DNA of 64,000 nucleotides from Micrasema longulum (GCA_022494885.1 JAGVSM010000883.1:1-64000); one strand, 5' to 3'. Counted from the stretch's first letter, positions 34,057 to 45,125 are shown. Notes: a model not told the origin generated them from the sequence alone. A program made the numbers and translations.

Positions 34057-34497
34057 TTAAAGGAACATAAACTTATTACACACTGACAAATGTTTCATTT
34101 TACAGTGTTTCAAAAAGCTTTTTTTGAAGTCACAAAATTTTGTATTAAAAATATCTAAATGGGGACAAAGACAATTAAGTTTGGAGCAGCTATGACAAAT
34201 AACTGAGTTTTGAACATAATTTTTTTTGGGCAACGAATTATAAAAAAAATTAACTTGTCATGTTAATTTTACGGGACAATTGATTGAAATACGCTCCACG
34301 AGATATGGACTATCGAAAAAATTGTTTAAAATTTTGAAGAGGAAAGACAGATTAGAAATTCTTCTACGTTTAGTAAGGGAAGTTAAGCTATGAAAGGAAG
34401 AAGAGTCTTCATACGAGTCAAAATATGTAAGAGATTTGCGATCCAGAAGTTTAAGGAATCTATTCTGTATTTTGAATGAATGAAAAAGACGGCCAAA
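34057..34497 (-). pseudogene. LINE-J3 reverse transcriptase C-terminal domain, one internal stop
   Basis: One minus-strand frame of about 146 codons holds the C-terminal domain of a jockey-group LINE protein: FHSFKIQNRFLKLLDRKS, HSLTSLTKRRRISNLSFLF, KILNNFFDSPYLVERISI, FFYNSLPKK, then a cysteine-containing tail and TAA at 34057-34059. The pattern 'RR---D--FL-KI-N---DSP-L---I' is typical of the thumb and post-thumb region. Only one stop (TGA, near 34260) interrupts it, so this is among the least decayed coding stretches here. The palm is not present upstream; the copy is 5'-truncated. Confidence 0.82.
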
Positions 34498-34978
34498 TTA
34501 ATAAGCCCAGCAGTCTTTTTCTTAAACCCAGTGTCTTTTATTTAATACCGGCTGTTATACTTCATTTTGCAATCTAAAAAATAAAATTAACATTTTTCAT
34601 ATTTATAACTTCGACACTGCTTAACAAGTAATAAAATGATTCTCAGCAGCCTCTATGTATTAGATACAGCGCTGCTGAAGGTAAAAAAATAATACATTTT
34701 TGCTAGATTAGTACTTGAAAATTGGTAGTGAGTTTGTGAAACTTAAGAAAGACAATATATCATAATATCAGGTCAGTTTTTTCCATCGTACAATTGTAGC
34801 TTGATTAATTTTTGCCTTCAGAAATACCAAAGTTATCAAGGAAAAGCTTCATATTTATAAGGAACATTCTTGTAGTGGAAAATACCTAAATTACCCAAAT
34901 TTAATGGAAATCCTCAATATGTATTGTGTTGACAAACGGGGGAATATTTTTTTCAATATTAATATTTCCGTCCATAAG
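34498..34978. other. Unassigned A+T-rich DNA
   Basis: No element seen between LINE-J3 and SINE-C. Confidence 0.35.
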
Positions 34979-35125
34979 ATTGACCCAAATATTTTCATTA
35001 TGGGGGTTATGAGTTGTAATAAACTCAATATTAGAAAATAGGAAGCAAGTTACGGTAGAGTGAGTTTGAACTTCGGACCTCAGATCCGTGAGTCCATGAT
35101 ACTAACCATAGGACCACAACAGGTT
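34979..35125 (-). mobile_element. SINE-C copy 1
   Basis: Minus strand: TTGTGGTCCTATGGTTAGTA (A-box-like), 'catggactcacggatctgag', then 'gttcaaactcactctaccg' with a worn B box, followed by 'tattgagtttattacaactc' and 'ccataatgaaaatatttggg'. The same order occurs at 42530 and 51570. Confidence 0.82.
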
Positions 35126-35365
35126 GATGTATGAGCGTAAAATTCAATAAAAATGTAAATATTACATAAATTGCATTTCCAGATACATAGGTAAAAAGAA
35201 CCGTTTGTATCAAAATTATGATGTGAATAAGTATTTAATGCTGTGCTTAAAAAAATATTTTGGGAACAGTGCTGTTATGTAACTAACGTCTTGTCACATT
35301 AAGCAAAAGACAGGATATTCTGAAGTTCAGACATTTGTACAAACAAAAAAAAAACAGGAAGACAG
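35126..35365. other. Spacer between two SINEs
   Basis: Nothing recognised. Confidence 0.3.
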
Positions 35366-35588
35366 GCACCGTGGCGCAATTGGTTAGACGGCCAACTGTG
35401 AAACTGGCGTCGCGGGTTCGATTCCCGCCAGTTGCGAGAAAAAAATCCATGAAAGATATTTTTCTCAATTGGTCTGGGTGTTGTGGTGTATTTTTCATTA
35501 CCTCCTTCCATATCCCCTCTATTCCACCTACTGACAAGCCTCAAAATAGAGGCTTTGCGGGTTATTCCTTTAAAAATAAAAAATAAAA
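35366..35588 (+). mobile_element. SINE-B copy 1, tRNA-derived
   Basis: Head GGCACCGTGGCGCAATTGG with A box (GTGGCGCAATTGG) and GCGGGTTCGATTCCCGC (35411-35427), a perfectly paired T arm with B box. Then 'gagaaaaaaatccatg', 'tctcaattggtctgggtg', 'acaagcctcaaaatagagg', 'gcgggttattcctt' and an A-rich tail. The acceptor arms (GGCACCG against CAGTTGC) do not pair fully, and the attached body shared with 62351-62575 shows it is a SINE, not a tRNA gene. Open frames across it on both strands are artefacts of the head. Confidence 0.88.
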
Positions 35589-36144
35589 CGTACTTTTTGA
35601 TAATTTTTTCTCCATTATTCATAAAAATAATCGTAAAGTTTAAGCTTGATACAGCTATAATAATTACGCTGGTCATTTTAATAGCTTGCGCTTCTAAATG
35701 ACTGAATAATTATAATAAATACGCTTATGTATTCATTAACTTTAATTTATTTATGAGAACCAGATTACTGGAGGCATTGATTTTCCCATCAGCATCTATA
35801 TCATAAGATTTTTGTTGTGCTGAAGTTGTTGTCAGCAAATTGAGAAATGCAGTTTTTCAACACTATTTTCAGAAGGTGATTATTACAGATTTTTGTATGA
35901 AAACAACCTGACTGTTTTAACGGAGCATATAATTGACCTTACTGCGCTCGATAACACCAATCAAAATTGTGGACAGACTGCTTTCTGTAATAAATATTGT
36001 GTTGTTTCAGTATTCTGAACGTTTATCTAAATTTTACTTTACAAATCCGGTCTGAAAATGTCAATTTGAATATTACAAAAAAAAACTTCATCATTCAAAT
36101 AAATATGTTATATATCTTCTTGTTTTCCACATTCGCTTATAAAT
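35589..36144. other. Unassigned A+T-rich DNA
   Basis: No frame or repeat recognised. Confidence 0.35.
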
Positions 36145-36485
36145 GCATGTAGATATCACAAGTTGCTTGCAGCAGACCCAATCGCCAGCCAGCACTCTCA
36201 CTTCCTACGTCAATTTAGCGTACCTTAGTTACGCCGAATAAAGACAAAAGATCGTCATGTACGGCCTTCCAGGACGGCGGGAGCCCGCAGGTTTAAAGAA
36301 CAGGCAACTTGGGTTTAACTGAGGCAACCTTAAGACGGTCGTTATAGGATGCTGCTGCGTCCGTTCTCAGAAATTCAATGTAAGATATTAAATAAATTAT
36401 AAATAAATTATCAAACCACCTTATGCCTAATATTATTTTCATGCACTTACTCTCAAAATTCAGTAGATTTTCTTCACTCTGCATT
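36145..36485 (-). pseudogene. RTE-B LINE 3' fragment
   Basis: Minus strand: LLNFESKCMKIILGIRW and, further on, nucleotide blocks ('aaacccaagttgcc', 'gtcctggaaggccgt', 'cttttgtctttattcggcg', 'gctggctggcgat') that match the element at 55196-56010 in the same order. Relative to that copy, the block with W-GHVLRMS is deleted. The frame is destroyed. Confidence 0.8.
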
Positions 36486-37039
36486 ATCTAGGTTATCCAG
36501 ATGAGATTGGGTGATATATATCATGTGTTAATTAATCAATTGATTTTTTCATTCATACAAATACATACATACATATTACAAAAAAATCCAATGATAACGT
36601 ATCCTAAGCTCTATAAGGCCAAGGGCCCTGTGTTGAGTCGGGATACAACCTAATGAAAAGTAGAAGCACGTACATAATTAAATAATTGCAAGAATAAAAA
36701 TCAAATACTATTACATAGACATACATATATTTCAAAGAGCATCAGGACAACACGCTATAAAGAGATAAATATGTGCAATACCTCGCAGTAGTCTCCTGTA
36801 ATGGTCTCTTCCCTTAGACAAAATCTAGACTGTACACTTCTCCTGAAAACGGCTTTTATCATATGTATTACATATTGTGTTTCATCATAGCTACCAAGAA
36901 TTATTATTTGTACATATTTTTTCCATTATAAACAAAGATTAGTCATAAAAATAATGTGACCTCACTGGGGTTGCGAATGCCGAGGACACTTAATAATATA
37001 TTTTTTTTAATATTTTTCCATGTAAGAATAAACAAAAAC
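36486..37039. other. Unassigned; possible old repeat
   Basis: 36590-36660 ('taaggccaagggccctgtg', 'ttgagtcgggatacaacc') weakly resembles 27730-27790 ('ggacccaaatgtcctatg', 'ttgaattgggatgaat'), so a shared but worn repeat is possible. Confidence 0.35.
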
Positions 37040-37557
37040 TTAATTTACAGAGATAATTAACAAAATATAAGGAAAGCTCTAAACACTACTTTTTTACGTT
37101 TATATTTAATTTATGTACATCTGTATTATTTATATTTTAACAGACAAAATAAAAGATGGAAAACATTTTAGCAGTTGATTCAATATTGATGACAATGAGA
37201 CAATTTATTTTACTTCTACGTAGCTTCATTATCAATTTTTCAAGTCTTTTTGAACCGTTTCTCATTTTTAATTATTTTCATAGACACTGAAAGTATGTTA
37301 TAGATTATAATTGCATAGTACTCAAAATCTCTTTGTCCGAATGTTGCATTAGTTTGTATTTGTTTAAGTTGTCTTTGTGTTGAGGATCTAGTTATTTTAT
37401 TATTTGTATGTGTTGTTATTTTTGGGTCATATCTTTCATTTCCATAAGAAAAAATTTAGAATCAATAATCCAGTGTTGTTTTAGCGAATAACTGCTTTGG
37501 TGTCATTACTTATGATTTGTGGAATTCTTCAGTAGATTCTTTTGCAACAAATACACT
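37040..37557. repeat. Repeat U3, uninterrupted copy
   Basis: Same family as 2700-2888 plus 3944-4330, but with no LINE at the matching position: AGCTTCATT at 37222-37230 corresponds to the duplicated AGCTCCACT of the other copy. This acts as the empty-site version. Confidence 0.75.
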
Positions 37558-37724
37558 GTTTATTTATTTGACGGACTTATGCAGTCTATTCTAACGATGA
37601 TAAATACAATTTTCTATAATAAATACAGGCACTAATAAAATAAAATACAACCCAATAAAATTAAAGCTAGGACAAAAAAAAATTATTACCTTAAGACAAG
37701 ATCCGGTCTATTTTAGCGATTTTT
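37558..37724 (-). repeat. Repeat U2, second copy
   Basis: Matches 13143-13318 in the same orientation ('tttatttatttgacggac', 'attaaagctaggaca', 'aagacaagatccggtctat'). Confidence 0.75.
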
Positions 37725-38017
37725 TAAATCTATAAAGACTTACACCAAAAAAGTCCAGATCTTGTCTCGAGTTTACAATACGACACAATCAGGACATTGG
37801 TACATGCAAGCCATAGTTTGTGCTGTGTTGATCGAGGAACAGCACATTATTATTTCGCGACCAGCGGATAAAAACATTGAATGCCACCTGTACCACTTAC
37901 GATGGTACATCAATTAAGCCATTCAGTAAATCAATCATAAATATGGAGTCAATGTTATTTCTACGTTTTGGTAGTTTTTCGTTTTTTTGTTTAAAACTGT
38001 GTATAATACATCTTCTT
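37725..38017. other. Unassigned
   Basis: Slightly less A+T rich, with a 62-codon plus-strand frame (37877-38065) running into the Helitron-like element. No domain recognised. Confidence 0.35.
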
Positions 38018-38710
38018 TATATATGTTATTCCTCTGTACGTGTGATGTCACCGTACTCCTCCTAAACGGCTTAACCGATTAACGTGCGTTTTTCAGAAAA
38101 AACATAGATCTTTGCGCTGTGCGTGTTTGTAAATATTAAAAATTTCAATCGAATATGTAAAAAATATGTTAGGAGCATAAGTTTTATTCATAGATCTACC
38201 AGGGTTGCATTCGAGGAGAATGCATTTGCAAAAAATGGAATTATGTTGTTTTTTTGTGTATGAAAAAAGTTTGTTTTTAAATGTTTACAAACAGCATTTG
38301 TTTTTTGTGTATCTCAATCAGATTCTTTTCTAAAATTCCTTATAATTTCTACCCGTTTATTTCTTTTTATTGGATTTTTGGTAATTCTAAAATAATATTA
38401 AATTCAATACATTTAAAAAAATCGAATTCCTACATAAGTACACCTCTTTGTTGGTGAGACGACCGGAGTTTGACGTTTGCAAAAAGAATGCCATATTTGA
38501 AAAAATAGTAATTTAATGTTTTGAAATTCAACCATAAACAAGTACCTAGGTACCTACTTTAATGTAATATTTTTAAAAAAGCGATTAAAAATTTTGGAAT
38601 TAAATCACAATCAAGTAGTAAGGTACCTATTTATCAACGAAAAGTCTTTTTCCAAGCTAATAGCAGGGAAGCCAACCTTCGGGCAGGACAACGTCTGACG
38701 AGTCCGCTTG
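38018..38710 (+). mobile_element. Non-autonomous Helitron-like element
   Basis: It aligns along its length with 60238-60900. Shared blocks: 'gtgatgtcac', 'tcctaaacggctt', 'tttgcgctgtgcgtgtt', 'gttgcatt', 'aagtacctaggtaccta', 'aatagcagg' and the end ACAACGTCTG-CG-GTCCGCT. A GGAC/GTCC hairpin precedes the terminus; insertion next to T and the CT-rich end fit Helitrons. No Rep/helicase frame is present, so it would depend on another element. No target duplication is expected, and none is seen. Confidence 0.72.
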
Positions 38711-39286
38711 TATTTTATAATACTGAGTTTTTTAAATTTATCACATCTTCGATAAAAAATAGAATAGTCTAGTCTTATTCAAATGATAATTCTGAGTTGA
38801 AAATATTCAGCGTACATTTGTCTTATTCCAAATCTTGAATCTACCTTCCGGAAATGTATGAGGAAATAAATATTTTGACATTGAGTAAGTTCGTGACGAG
38901 GGTTCCAACCATAATGTATTCCCACCCGCCCCATGCTGTCCATTCCTAGTGCCAATTAATGTAAATTTGCCGAACAAAACTTGTGAATATTTCAAGAATG
39001 CGCTCCCTAATGTGAAATAACCTTCTAGGCCCTGACTTGCCAAGCGAAGGACGCGGACGAAGATACACCTGTGAGAAAAAATAAACACCACCGAACAATG
39101 AAATATAAGTGAACGAAAATACACCCCTTGGCATATATACACTTATGCACAAAGCTACACCGTGGACAAATTAAGACTAATAATAAAAAATAATACACCC
39201 CTGAACAAACATACATTTATAGACAAACATATACGCATACACAAAAATGCATATCTAAACAAATAAACTTCACAGTACTAAGATTA
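38711..39286. other. Unassigned; 111-codon minus-strand open frame
   Basis: The frame at 38807-39142 (minus) overlaps two other open frames of 63-68 codons and has no domain I recognise. The stretch 39060-39265 has loosely repeated 'gaacaaa...tacaccc' words, perhaps a degenerate ~30-bp minisatellite. I do not call a gene. Confidence 0.35.
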
Positions 39287-39400
39287 TATTATCATCATCA
39301 TCAGTATTCGCATTTCCGCAACTATTGGTACAAAGGGCACTGCATTGGTACGCCAATCGTATTGTATCTTTATCATTGTTATTACGTAAAGGTTAAAAAA
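39287..39400 (-). mobile_element. SINE-D tail fragment, reverse
   Basis: Reverse-oriented SINE-D end: 'catcatcatcag', 'gggcactgcattggtacgcc', 'aatcgtattgtatc'. It directly precedes a plus-strand SINE-D-like head at 39405. Confidence 0.65.
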
Positions 39401-39404
39401 AATA

Positions 39405-39560
39405 ATTAGTCGGTATAAGTCCGCCTTAAAGTATGGTGGTTGGTGCTTTTGTCAACCATGCGGTTTCCGAGTTCAATTCCTCTACGATTAGCGTAAAAAA
39501 TTCAGGTCGTTTTAAATTGCAGAATGTTTTACTTTCCGTGTTCTGGCATTAGAAGCGTAA
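39405..39560 (+). mobile_element. SINE-D-like head and partial body
   Basis: 'gtccgccttaaagtatgg' and 'tggttggtgcttttgtc' with 'ccgagttcaattcctc' form a worn tRNA-like head with B box, followed by 'ttttactttccgtg' and 'ctggcattagaagcgtaa', a shortened SINE-D body. Confidence 0.6.
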
Positions 39561-40361
39561 TATTGCATTTACACTGCTTTTGAGGTAAAATAAGTTAATT
39601 ATCAAACAGATATATCAACACAACACATAATAACAGAAGTAAAAATAAACAATTCTTACATACGTGATTTTATGATTTATTTGTTTAGAGAGCCCTGTCG
39701 CATACAAATATAGTAAGGATGAAACACAAACGTAGGTATTAGGATCCTTCTGAATGTAGTTAGACGCCTGATATCCTTCTTGATTAATGGTTTACTGACA
39801 TTGAGAAGATGTGAGGGACTATTATTTACTACTTAAGCGTCCTTGAAAGGTTCTTGTGTCAATCATAAGGCTTGTATGACATCTAGAACACTATCTCATA
39901 TTCCTTTAGGGCCGATTAAAAAAGAATTCGCTTTAGGCCGTGCGATAAAATGTTCCGAAAATTTTTGAAAACCACGATCTATTTCTTTAAAGTGTAAATA
40001 AAAGTACCATACAGAATACTATTTGAGCAATCTAGCGGGATGAAAATCTCAATCTGACTTGTAGGATTTTAAATGACTGGAATTGACAGTTTAGGGATTT
40101 GCCAGCAAATAAAACATAATTTTGTGGATTCTGCACAATTTATTTTGATTTCATGTTAGTCAAATATTTGTTACTGCTTTTTTTATGCATTTCCCTCTAC
40201 AAAAAAAAAAAAGGGATCAGATAATATTCATACATATACAATTAAATCATAATTCATACGAAAACGAGAAATTTTTGATGTGTGACCCAACCTCACCTTC
40301 CTAATTTCATGTTGTCGACATGTAAAGCTTTTTCGGACATTATTTTGCACCTTTAGGACGA
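39561..40361. other. Unassigned A+T-rich DNA
   Basis: No frame or shared repeat recognised. Confidence 0.35.
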
Positions 40362-41025
40362 AAACGCCTCAACTCAACGAATCATTTCTCTACAATACCG
40401 CAGAGTGTGTGCGGACCAACTACTGCTTTACAAAATTGTGACAGGAATGGTTGACTGTACAGAGCTGCTTGTTTTAATAACAATACATGTGCCAGCCAGG
40501 ATTTGTAGACGGTACCACCTGTTTCATGTACCAACAAGTAAGACATCGTATGTTAAAAATGCTTTTTTTCGTAGGACTTTTTCAATGTAGGTACAATACA
40601 AAATTTAAAAATATAGATTATACAAACATCACTCTGTCAGATTTAAAATTTAAACTAAAAATGTATTATGTAACTTAGTAGACATTATAATAATAAATAT
40701 GTACATCTCCCCCCCCCCCCCTCCTTATCCTCTCTTCAAGCATTTTTGTCCTTTTTTGTCCTTATCCCGCCCAATTTACTGTAACTTAATGTTCTTAAAA
40801 TTAATATTTAAAAAATCTTTGATTATTGAGTACTTGAAAATAACATTTTTACTTGTATAAATTGTTTGTATTTATTTGATATGTAATATATATATTCTTT
40901 ACTAACTTTGTATACTATGTGGAAATCTGTTATTGGTTCTGAGTTTATACACTATATCTGTTTGTTTACTAAAAATATGTATGTAGAACTGTTGATTTCC
41001 CTAATAAAATAAAAATAAAATAAAA
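40362..41025 (+). pseudogene. LINE-J4 C-terminus and 3' UTR
   Basis: The frame reads KRLNSTNHF, QSVCADQLLLYKIVTGMVDC, ELLVLITIHVPARICRRY and TSKTSYVKNAFFRRTF up to about 40585, then continues in another frame as NTKFKNIDYTNITLSDLKF and a stop at 40676-40678. This is the usual end of jockey-group proteins ('D--LLYKI-NG--D--ELL---I---VP-R', 'F---R---N'). The frameshift coincides with GTAGGTAC near 40588-40595, where the copy at 59395 has only GTAC. The 3' UTR includes a run of 14 C (about 40709-40722) and ends in an (AAAAT)n tail near 41015. Confidence 0.82.
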
Positions 41026-42050
41026 CTAAAAAAATCGACTTTTAGGAAAATTACAAAAAAAGAATGTAAATTGTGACACCTTCGTATTCGTTCATTAATT
41101 GTATCATATTTTTTGAAGTAAGCACCAAATTTCGATTTAAAATACACCGAAGGCATTCAACTATGAATCTCTGAAAATAAAGCGTAACAAAAATATACAT
41201 TTATTAAAGTTTAAACCAAACATTTATTTAATGAGTCAATATTAATTAAAATAATAAAATGACATATTATGAAACAAGTCGGTTGTTTATATATAAAGTA
41301 AACTTGCCATTGGTATAAAAATAAAATCGACTCAACCGGCATTCGGTCACTATATATTTGTCGGCCTTGCGTCCTTCACACAGCAATGTAAAAATAACAC
41401 TAATAACGTGGCTTCCTTACTGACACGGAATCTCAATTCTCTGACTTAAAAAGAGACCGATGTAATGGTTTTGTCCTATTCCCACCTGAATGTTGAGTTT
41501 TTTTTAAATGCAGAAAGATGGATAGTGTTCATTGAAGTCGTTTTATGATCTTAACTAATTTTAAGCTTTTTTTGAGTTTAGTCATTTTCGTCATAAAGGT
41601 GCGATTTGTCCTATTGGTATGACAAAATGTATTAATACTTCTGCTTCATGCATTTCGATCTTATTTTGTGTGTAAAGGTTAGGGTATAAATTCGCAGATT
41701 TAGGTAATAAGTTTTTTTTTATTTATACACGGGGACATAAAAAGACAAAAATAAAATATTATTAAAGTTGAGAATTATCGCGAAAATTAATTATATCCCC
41801 AAGAAATTTTAATGATTTGATATGTTGAGAATTTTTTCATTCAGCTTGACTCATTACTTTAGGAGTATCAAAATTAAATTATGCTGTTTTTATTGTTTTG
41901 AAAATGGTATTTTTAATGACCGTATTGCTTAAGTTTTTGTAAATATTTTGATAAATCCAAATGCAGCAATATATGAATAAAAAATCAATCAATGTTAAAT
42001 AATTAATTACTAAAAAGTACTCAAAGGTATTTAAATAGAGTTATATGTCC
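41026..42050. other. Unassigned A+T-rich DNA
   Basis: No feature supported. Confidence 0.35.
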
Positions 42051-42054
42051 AAAG

Positions 42055-42175
42055 TTAATGTTCACGGTCGCCCCAAGCGGGCCGCCGCGCCGGCTTCATG
42101 CATCCGAATCAGTTAAGCCAATCATTGTTTTTGAGGGGACCATGGCGCAATAAAAAGTTTGGAGTGCATAATTAA
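42055..42175. other. G+C-rich islet, possible conserved non-coding element
   Basis: 'cggtcgccccaagcggg' and 'ccgccgcgccggc' stand in strongly A+T-rich DNA, followed by 'ccaatcattg', 'ccatggcgcaataaaaag' and 'gcataattaattt', which contain homeodomain- and CCAAT-like words. No frame continues through it. A regulatory role is inference. Confidence 0.35.
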
Positions 42176-42297
42176 TTTAAGGAAATATTTGAGGGCATTG
42201 TAGTATTGAAGAAAAGCAATATTTTAATATTTTAATTCAGGACTTTTGTCTCGCTAGATTAGTCAAACCGTATGCTGTGCACCATTCTGAATATTTT

Positions 42298-42494
42298 TTT
42301 GGATGAAAAAGGGATCATCACCATTCTCTTTACGCACGTAATTATACAAATACTAATCACAGCGCACATGATTAATTTTTTTTTAAATGAAGGTAAAATG
42401 ATCAGTGTTACACTTCAGGCACCAGTCCAGGGACTATGAAATATTCTAGTCTAGAGTTTTTTTTTTAATAAACACGTCATTTCAACCATGTCAT
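42298..42494 (-). mobile_element. SINE-D copy, reverse
   Basis: Reverse order of SINE-D blocks: 'gatcatcaccattctcttt', 'actaatcacagcgcac', 'aaggtaaaatgatcagtg', 'cttcaggcaccagtccaggg', 'aataaacacgtca'. The tRNA-like head is lost. Confidence 0.75.
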
Positions 42495-42529
42495 TTTTTT
42501 TTTTAAAGAAAAAAGATATTAGCGTTCTT

Positions 42530-42680
42530 ATAATTAACCCAAATATTTATATTTTGGTGGCCATTTTCATGAGTTGTAAATAATTCGAAAATGGAAATCA
42601 AGTTGAGGTAGAGTGGGGTTCAAACCTCGGACCTCTAATCAGTGAGTCCGCAACACTAGCCACAAGACCACAACCCGATT
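42530..42680 (-). mobile_element. SINE-C copy 2
   Basis: Minus strand: TTGTGGTCTTGTGGCTAGTG, 'ggactcactgattagaggtc', 'gaggtttgaaccccactctac', then 'cttgatttccattttcg' and 'caccaaaatataaatatttg'. Both boxes can be recognised, with changes. Confidence 0.82.
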
Positions 42681-42954
42681 GACCCGTCATGAATCTTGCA
42701 TTTCAGGCAAACGCGCTGACCATCATTCCACGAGGAGGACGACGTTGAAGAATCACTCATACATTTTATCATTGAATCAGAAATATTGTAACACTGTGGC
42801 CCTTGCGCATGTTGATGCTCATAAATTTTATTACAAACGCATTAACCGAACTAGCTCAATCAAGAAACTTGAAACCTCAGTTAAAAGGTACGGTAAGTTA
42901 AGGTAAGCCTCCTAGGAGAGGACTATTTCAAATAATATGAAAGAAAATATGATA

Positions 42955-43204
42955 TCTTCAACAATAATATATGTTGATGGATGCTGAAATAGAGGAAGAC
43001 CGAGAAAGACATGGCATGACCAAATCCAACAAATACTTAAAGATGTACATGTCAAAAGTCGGAATAATCGGTGCGCGTGCATGAGAAGATGTATGAGTGT
43101 AGAGGATGCAAGATCTGTATGCAAAGATAGAGCGTTGTGGCGTTCTATCCTCTCTGCCTAACCTTACGGGGAAACGGCTTGATTGTTTGTTGTTGTTGTT
43201 GTTG
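42955..43204 (+). pseudogene. RTE-A LINE 3' fragment
   Basis: Plus strand: NRGRPRKTWHDQIQQILKD, NNRCACMRRCMSVEDARSVC, KDRALWRSILSA, then a stop and PYGETA, ending in a (TTG)n tail at 43184-43204. Same block order as 14017-14226 on the other strand. Only the C-terminal ~75 codons remain, with few lesions, so it is relatively young or well kept. Confidence 0.88.
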
Positions 43205-43289
43205 TATAATATATGAGAATATTCTGAAAAATATCAATGTTATGAAATCTCATACTACCTTCGATTCAATGAAATAAAAAAATGATTTG

Positions 43290-43690
43290 TTAACAATTGT
43301 ATTTTTTGAGTTTGTCCAAATATTTGTAGAGAGAAAAAAATTGTTGATTTATAAATTTGTTGATAAATCCACCTGGTCCATGAAGAAGTATAGAAATTGA
43401 AAAAATAACATTTTTTGGTGTTGCCTAGTATGTAGGTGAAATAATTCAATCAAATGAATATCACCCGCATAAAAAAAGGTTTCAGCTCTTTGACTTCACA
43501 AACATCAACAGATGAAAGAATTGAAGGAATAAAGATATTCAAATATGTGCAGAATGGTGAATGTTACACAGTGTGTAAAGGGGCCACTTAAACCAGCCAT
43601 TGACAGGTCATAAGCCCTGTAGATTCCTAGACTTCTATATTACCTTATCTTAAATATTCTTTATCTCTGTTGTAGTATATTTATTGCATT
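43290..43690 (+). repeat. SAT357, full unit
   Basis: Runs from 'gagtttgtccaaatatttg' to 'tctttatctctgttgtagta'. Internal landmarks 'ggtttcagctctttgac', 'gtgaatgttacacagtgtg' and 'aggtcataagccctgtag' are in the usual order. Confidence 0.88.
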
Positions 43691-44654
43691 TTAATATAAA
43701 AGTAGTCTAAAATACATTTCCAACATCATCATAGAATTAAATTTGTTGTTAAATAGAAATTATCTTATAGTTTTGAATATTTAGCAAATTTTATGGGAAA
43801 TTCATCTAGAATTCTCTCTCCAGCTTTCTGAGTTGGACATCTTAGACATCCCGTTGTAGCATCATTGAATTAAGAGTTAATGCACATTAAACGTCTTCAC
43901 ATTTGACATGCTCGTCATGGGACAATTTCGACCTTCAAGTCGTCAAATTGACAAGTGGAATATACTTACATAAATCGAGGTAGTTCTTTGTGATTTTATA
44001 TTTAAAATTGATAGAATGAGGATAGGAATCAGATTGTGTGGTTAAGGAATATATGTAGGGATCATGATTATGGACATAATGCAAAAAAAAGTACAAAATT
44101 CGTGAGAAAAAATCGAGTTTAAATATCTCGCTATTTTAAATAAAGATTACTTCTTACGCCTGATAGCAGATGTCCATCAAATTGCTTGGACTACATGTTT
44201 GAAGCTCTTTCGAATCCTTAAAAACGTTTCGGAAAATTTCTTTTCGCCTTCGTAGCGTGCTTGCTGGCTTGTTTGCTCTCTCAATTAATCTTGTGTTGCC
44301 ACCATTTAAAATCAACAATCCTGGTATAAGTTTCTACTCGGTATTTTGCTATGTTTTTTTTAAAAATATGCTTTTTGCTTTACAAATGCATATTTTTTTT
44401 TTGCTGTGGCTTTAAATATGTTTTTTACTATGTAGTCTATTTTATTTCGCATTTTACTGAGTTTCAAAATATTTTTATAAATGTATTTATGTGTGTTGTT
44501 TTCACTACATTTATTACTTTGTTTTTATTACGTTTTTGCTGCATTTTTTAAAACTACATTTTTCAATGATATGCATGCAAAGACAGAATAGTGTGAAGTT
44601 CTATGCAAATGAAGCGTAATGGTTTGCTTGTTTCGTTTTGTTTCGATCACATAC
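43691..44654. other. Unassigned A+T-rich DNA
   Basis: The 66-codon frame at 44351-44551 is phenylalanine-rich from T runs. Nothing recognised. Confidence 0.35.
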
Positions 44655-45125
44655 ATTTAAAAAAATATTTTTACTTTCAAAATTCACACTCTACTGTTAA
44701 TAAAAATATTTTTTAAATCTTTTGTAAAGTTTGTCTGAGTTTTTTGTTTGGTTTTGTCTGGTAGTTTATTGTATAATTTCAGTCCATGGTTTATTAGTCT
44801 CGATTGTCCTTTTCTCGTTTTAGAAGATTGTATGTGATATTTTTCTGATATTTTCGTATTGTGTTCATGTTTATTACAGTTTTTTTTAAGTTTTAATTCT
44901 TCGCCTACAATTACATCAGTGGCTAATTTATGAATAAATTTTAAGGATTCTAGTTTAAAGAGTTGAGTAACATTTAATTGTTTAGTTTAAAAAGTTCTTT
45001 AGATGCTGTTAGATGGAATAGGTCATGTACTAACTTTAATATTTTATTTTGGTGTCTTTGTAGTCTGTTTTTGTCATTTTGATTTCATGTTCCCCATAGT
45101 AGTTGCATGGGATGATAAAATAAAA
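44655..45125 (-). pseudogene. LINE-J5 reverse transcriptase C-terminal domain
   Basis: Minus-strand blocks: RHQNKILKLVHDLFHLTASK, then (with shifts) NVTQLFKLESLKFIHKLATD, RKGQSRLINHGLKLYNKLPD and FTKDLKNIFINSRV before a stop. The order 'QNKI-R', 'LF----L-V--L', 'G--LYN-LP', 'FK--LK' is that of the thumb and tail of jockey/CR1-group LINE proteins. Frameshifts separate the parts. Related copies: 47350-47700 and 59930-60125. Confidence 0.8.

Noticed and set aside
35366..35440. Apparent tRNA gene with a clean B box and paired T arm
   Set aside because: The 5' and 3' acceptor strands do not pair properly, and the head continues into a body shared with 62351-62575. It is a SINE head.
35299..35676. 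125-codon minus-strand frame, the second longest in the window
   Set aside because: It is antisense to SINE-B; the RTRDA-type words come from the tRNA-like head.
38807..39142. 111-codon minus-strand frame
   Set aside because: Two other frames overlap it, and no domain is visible.
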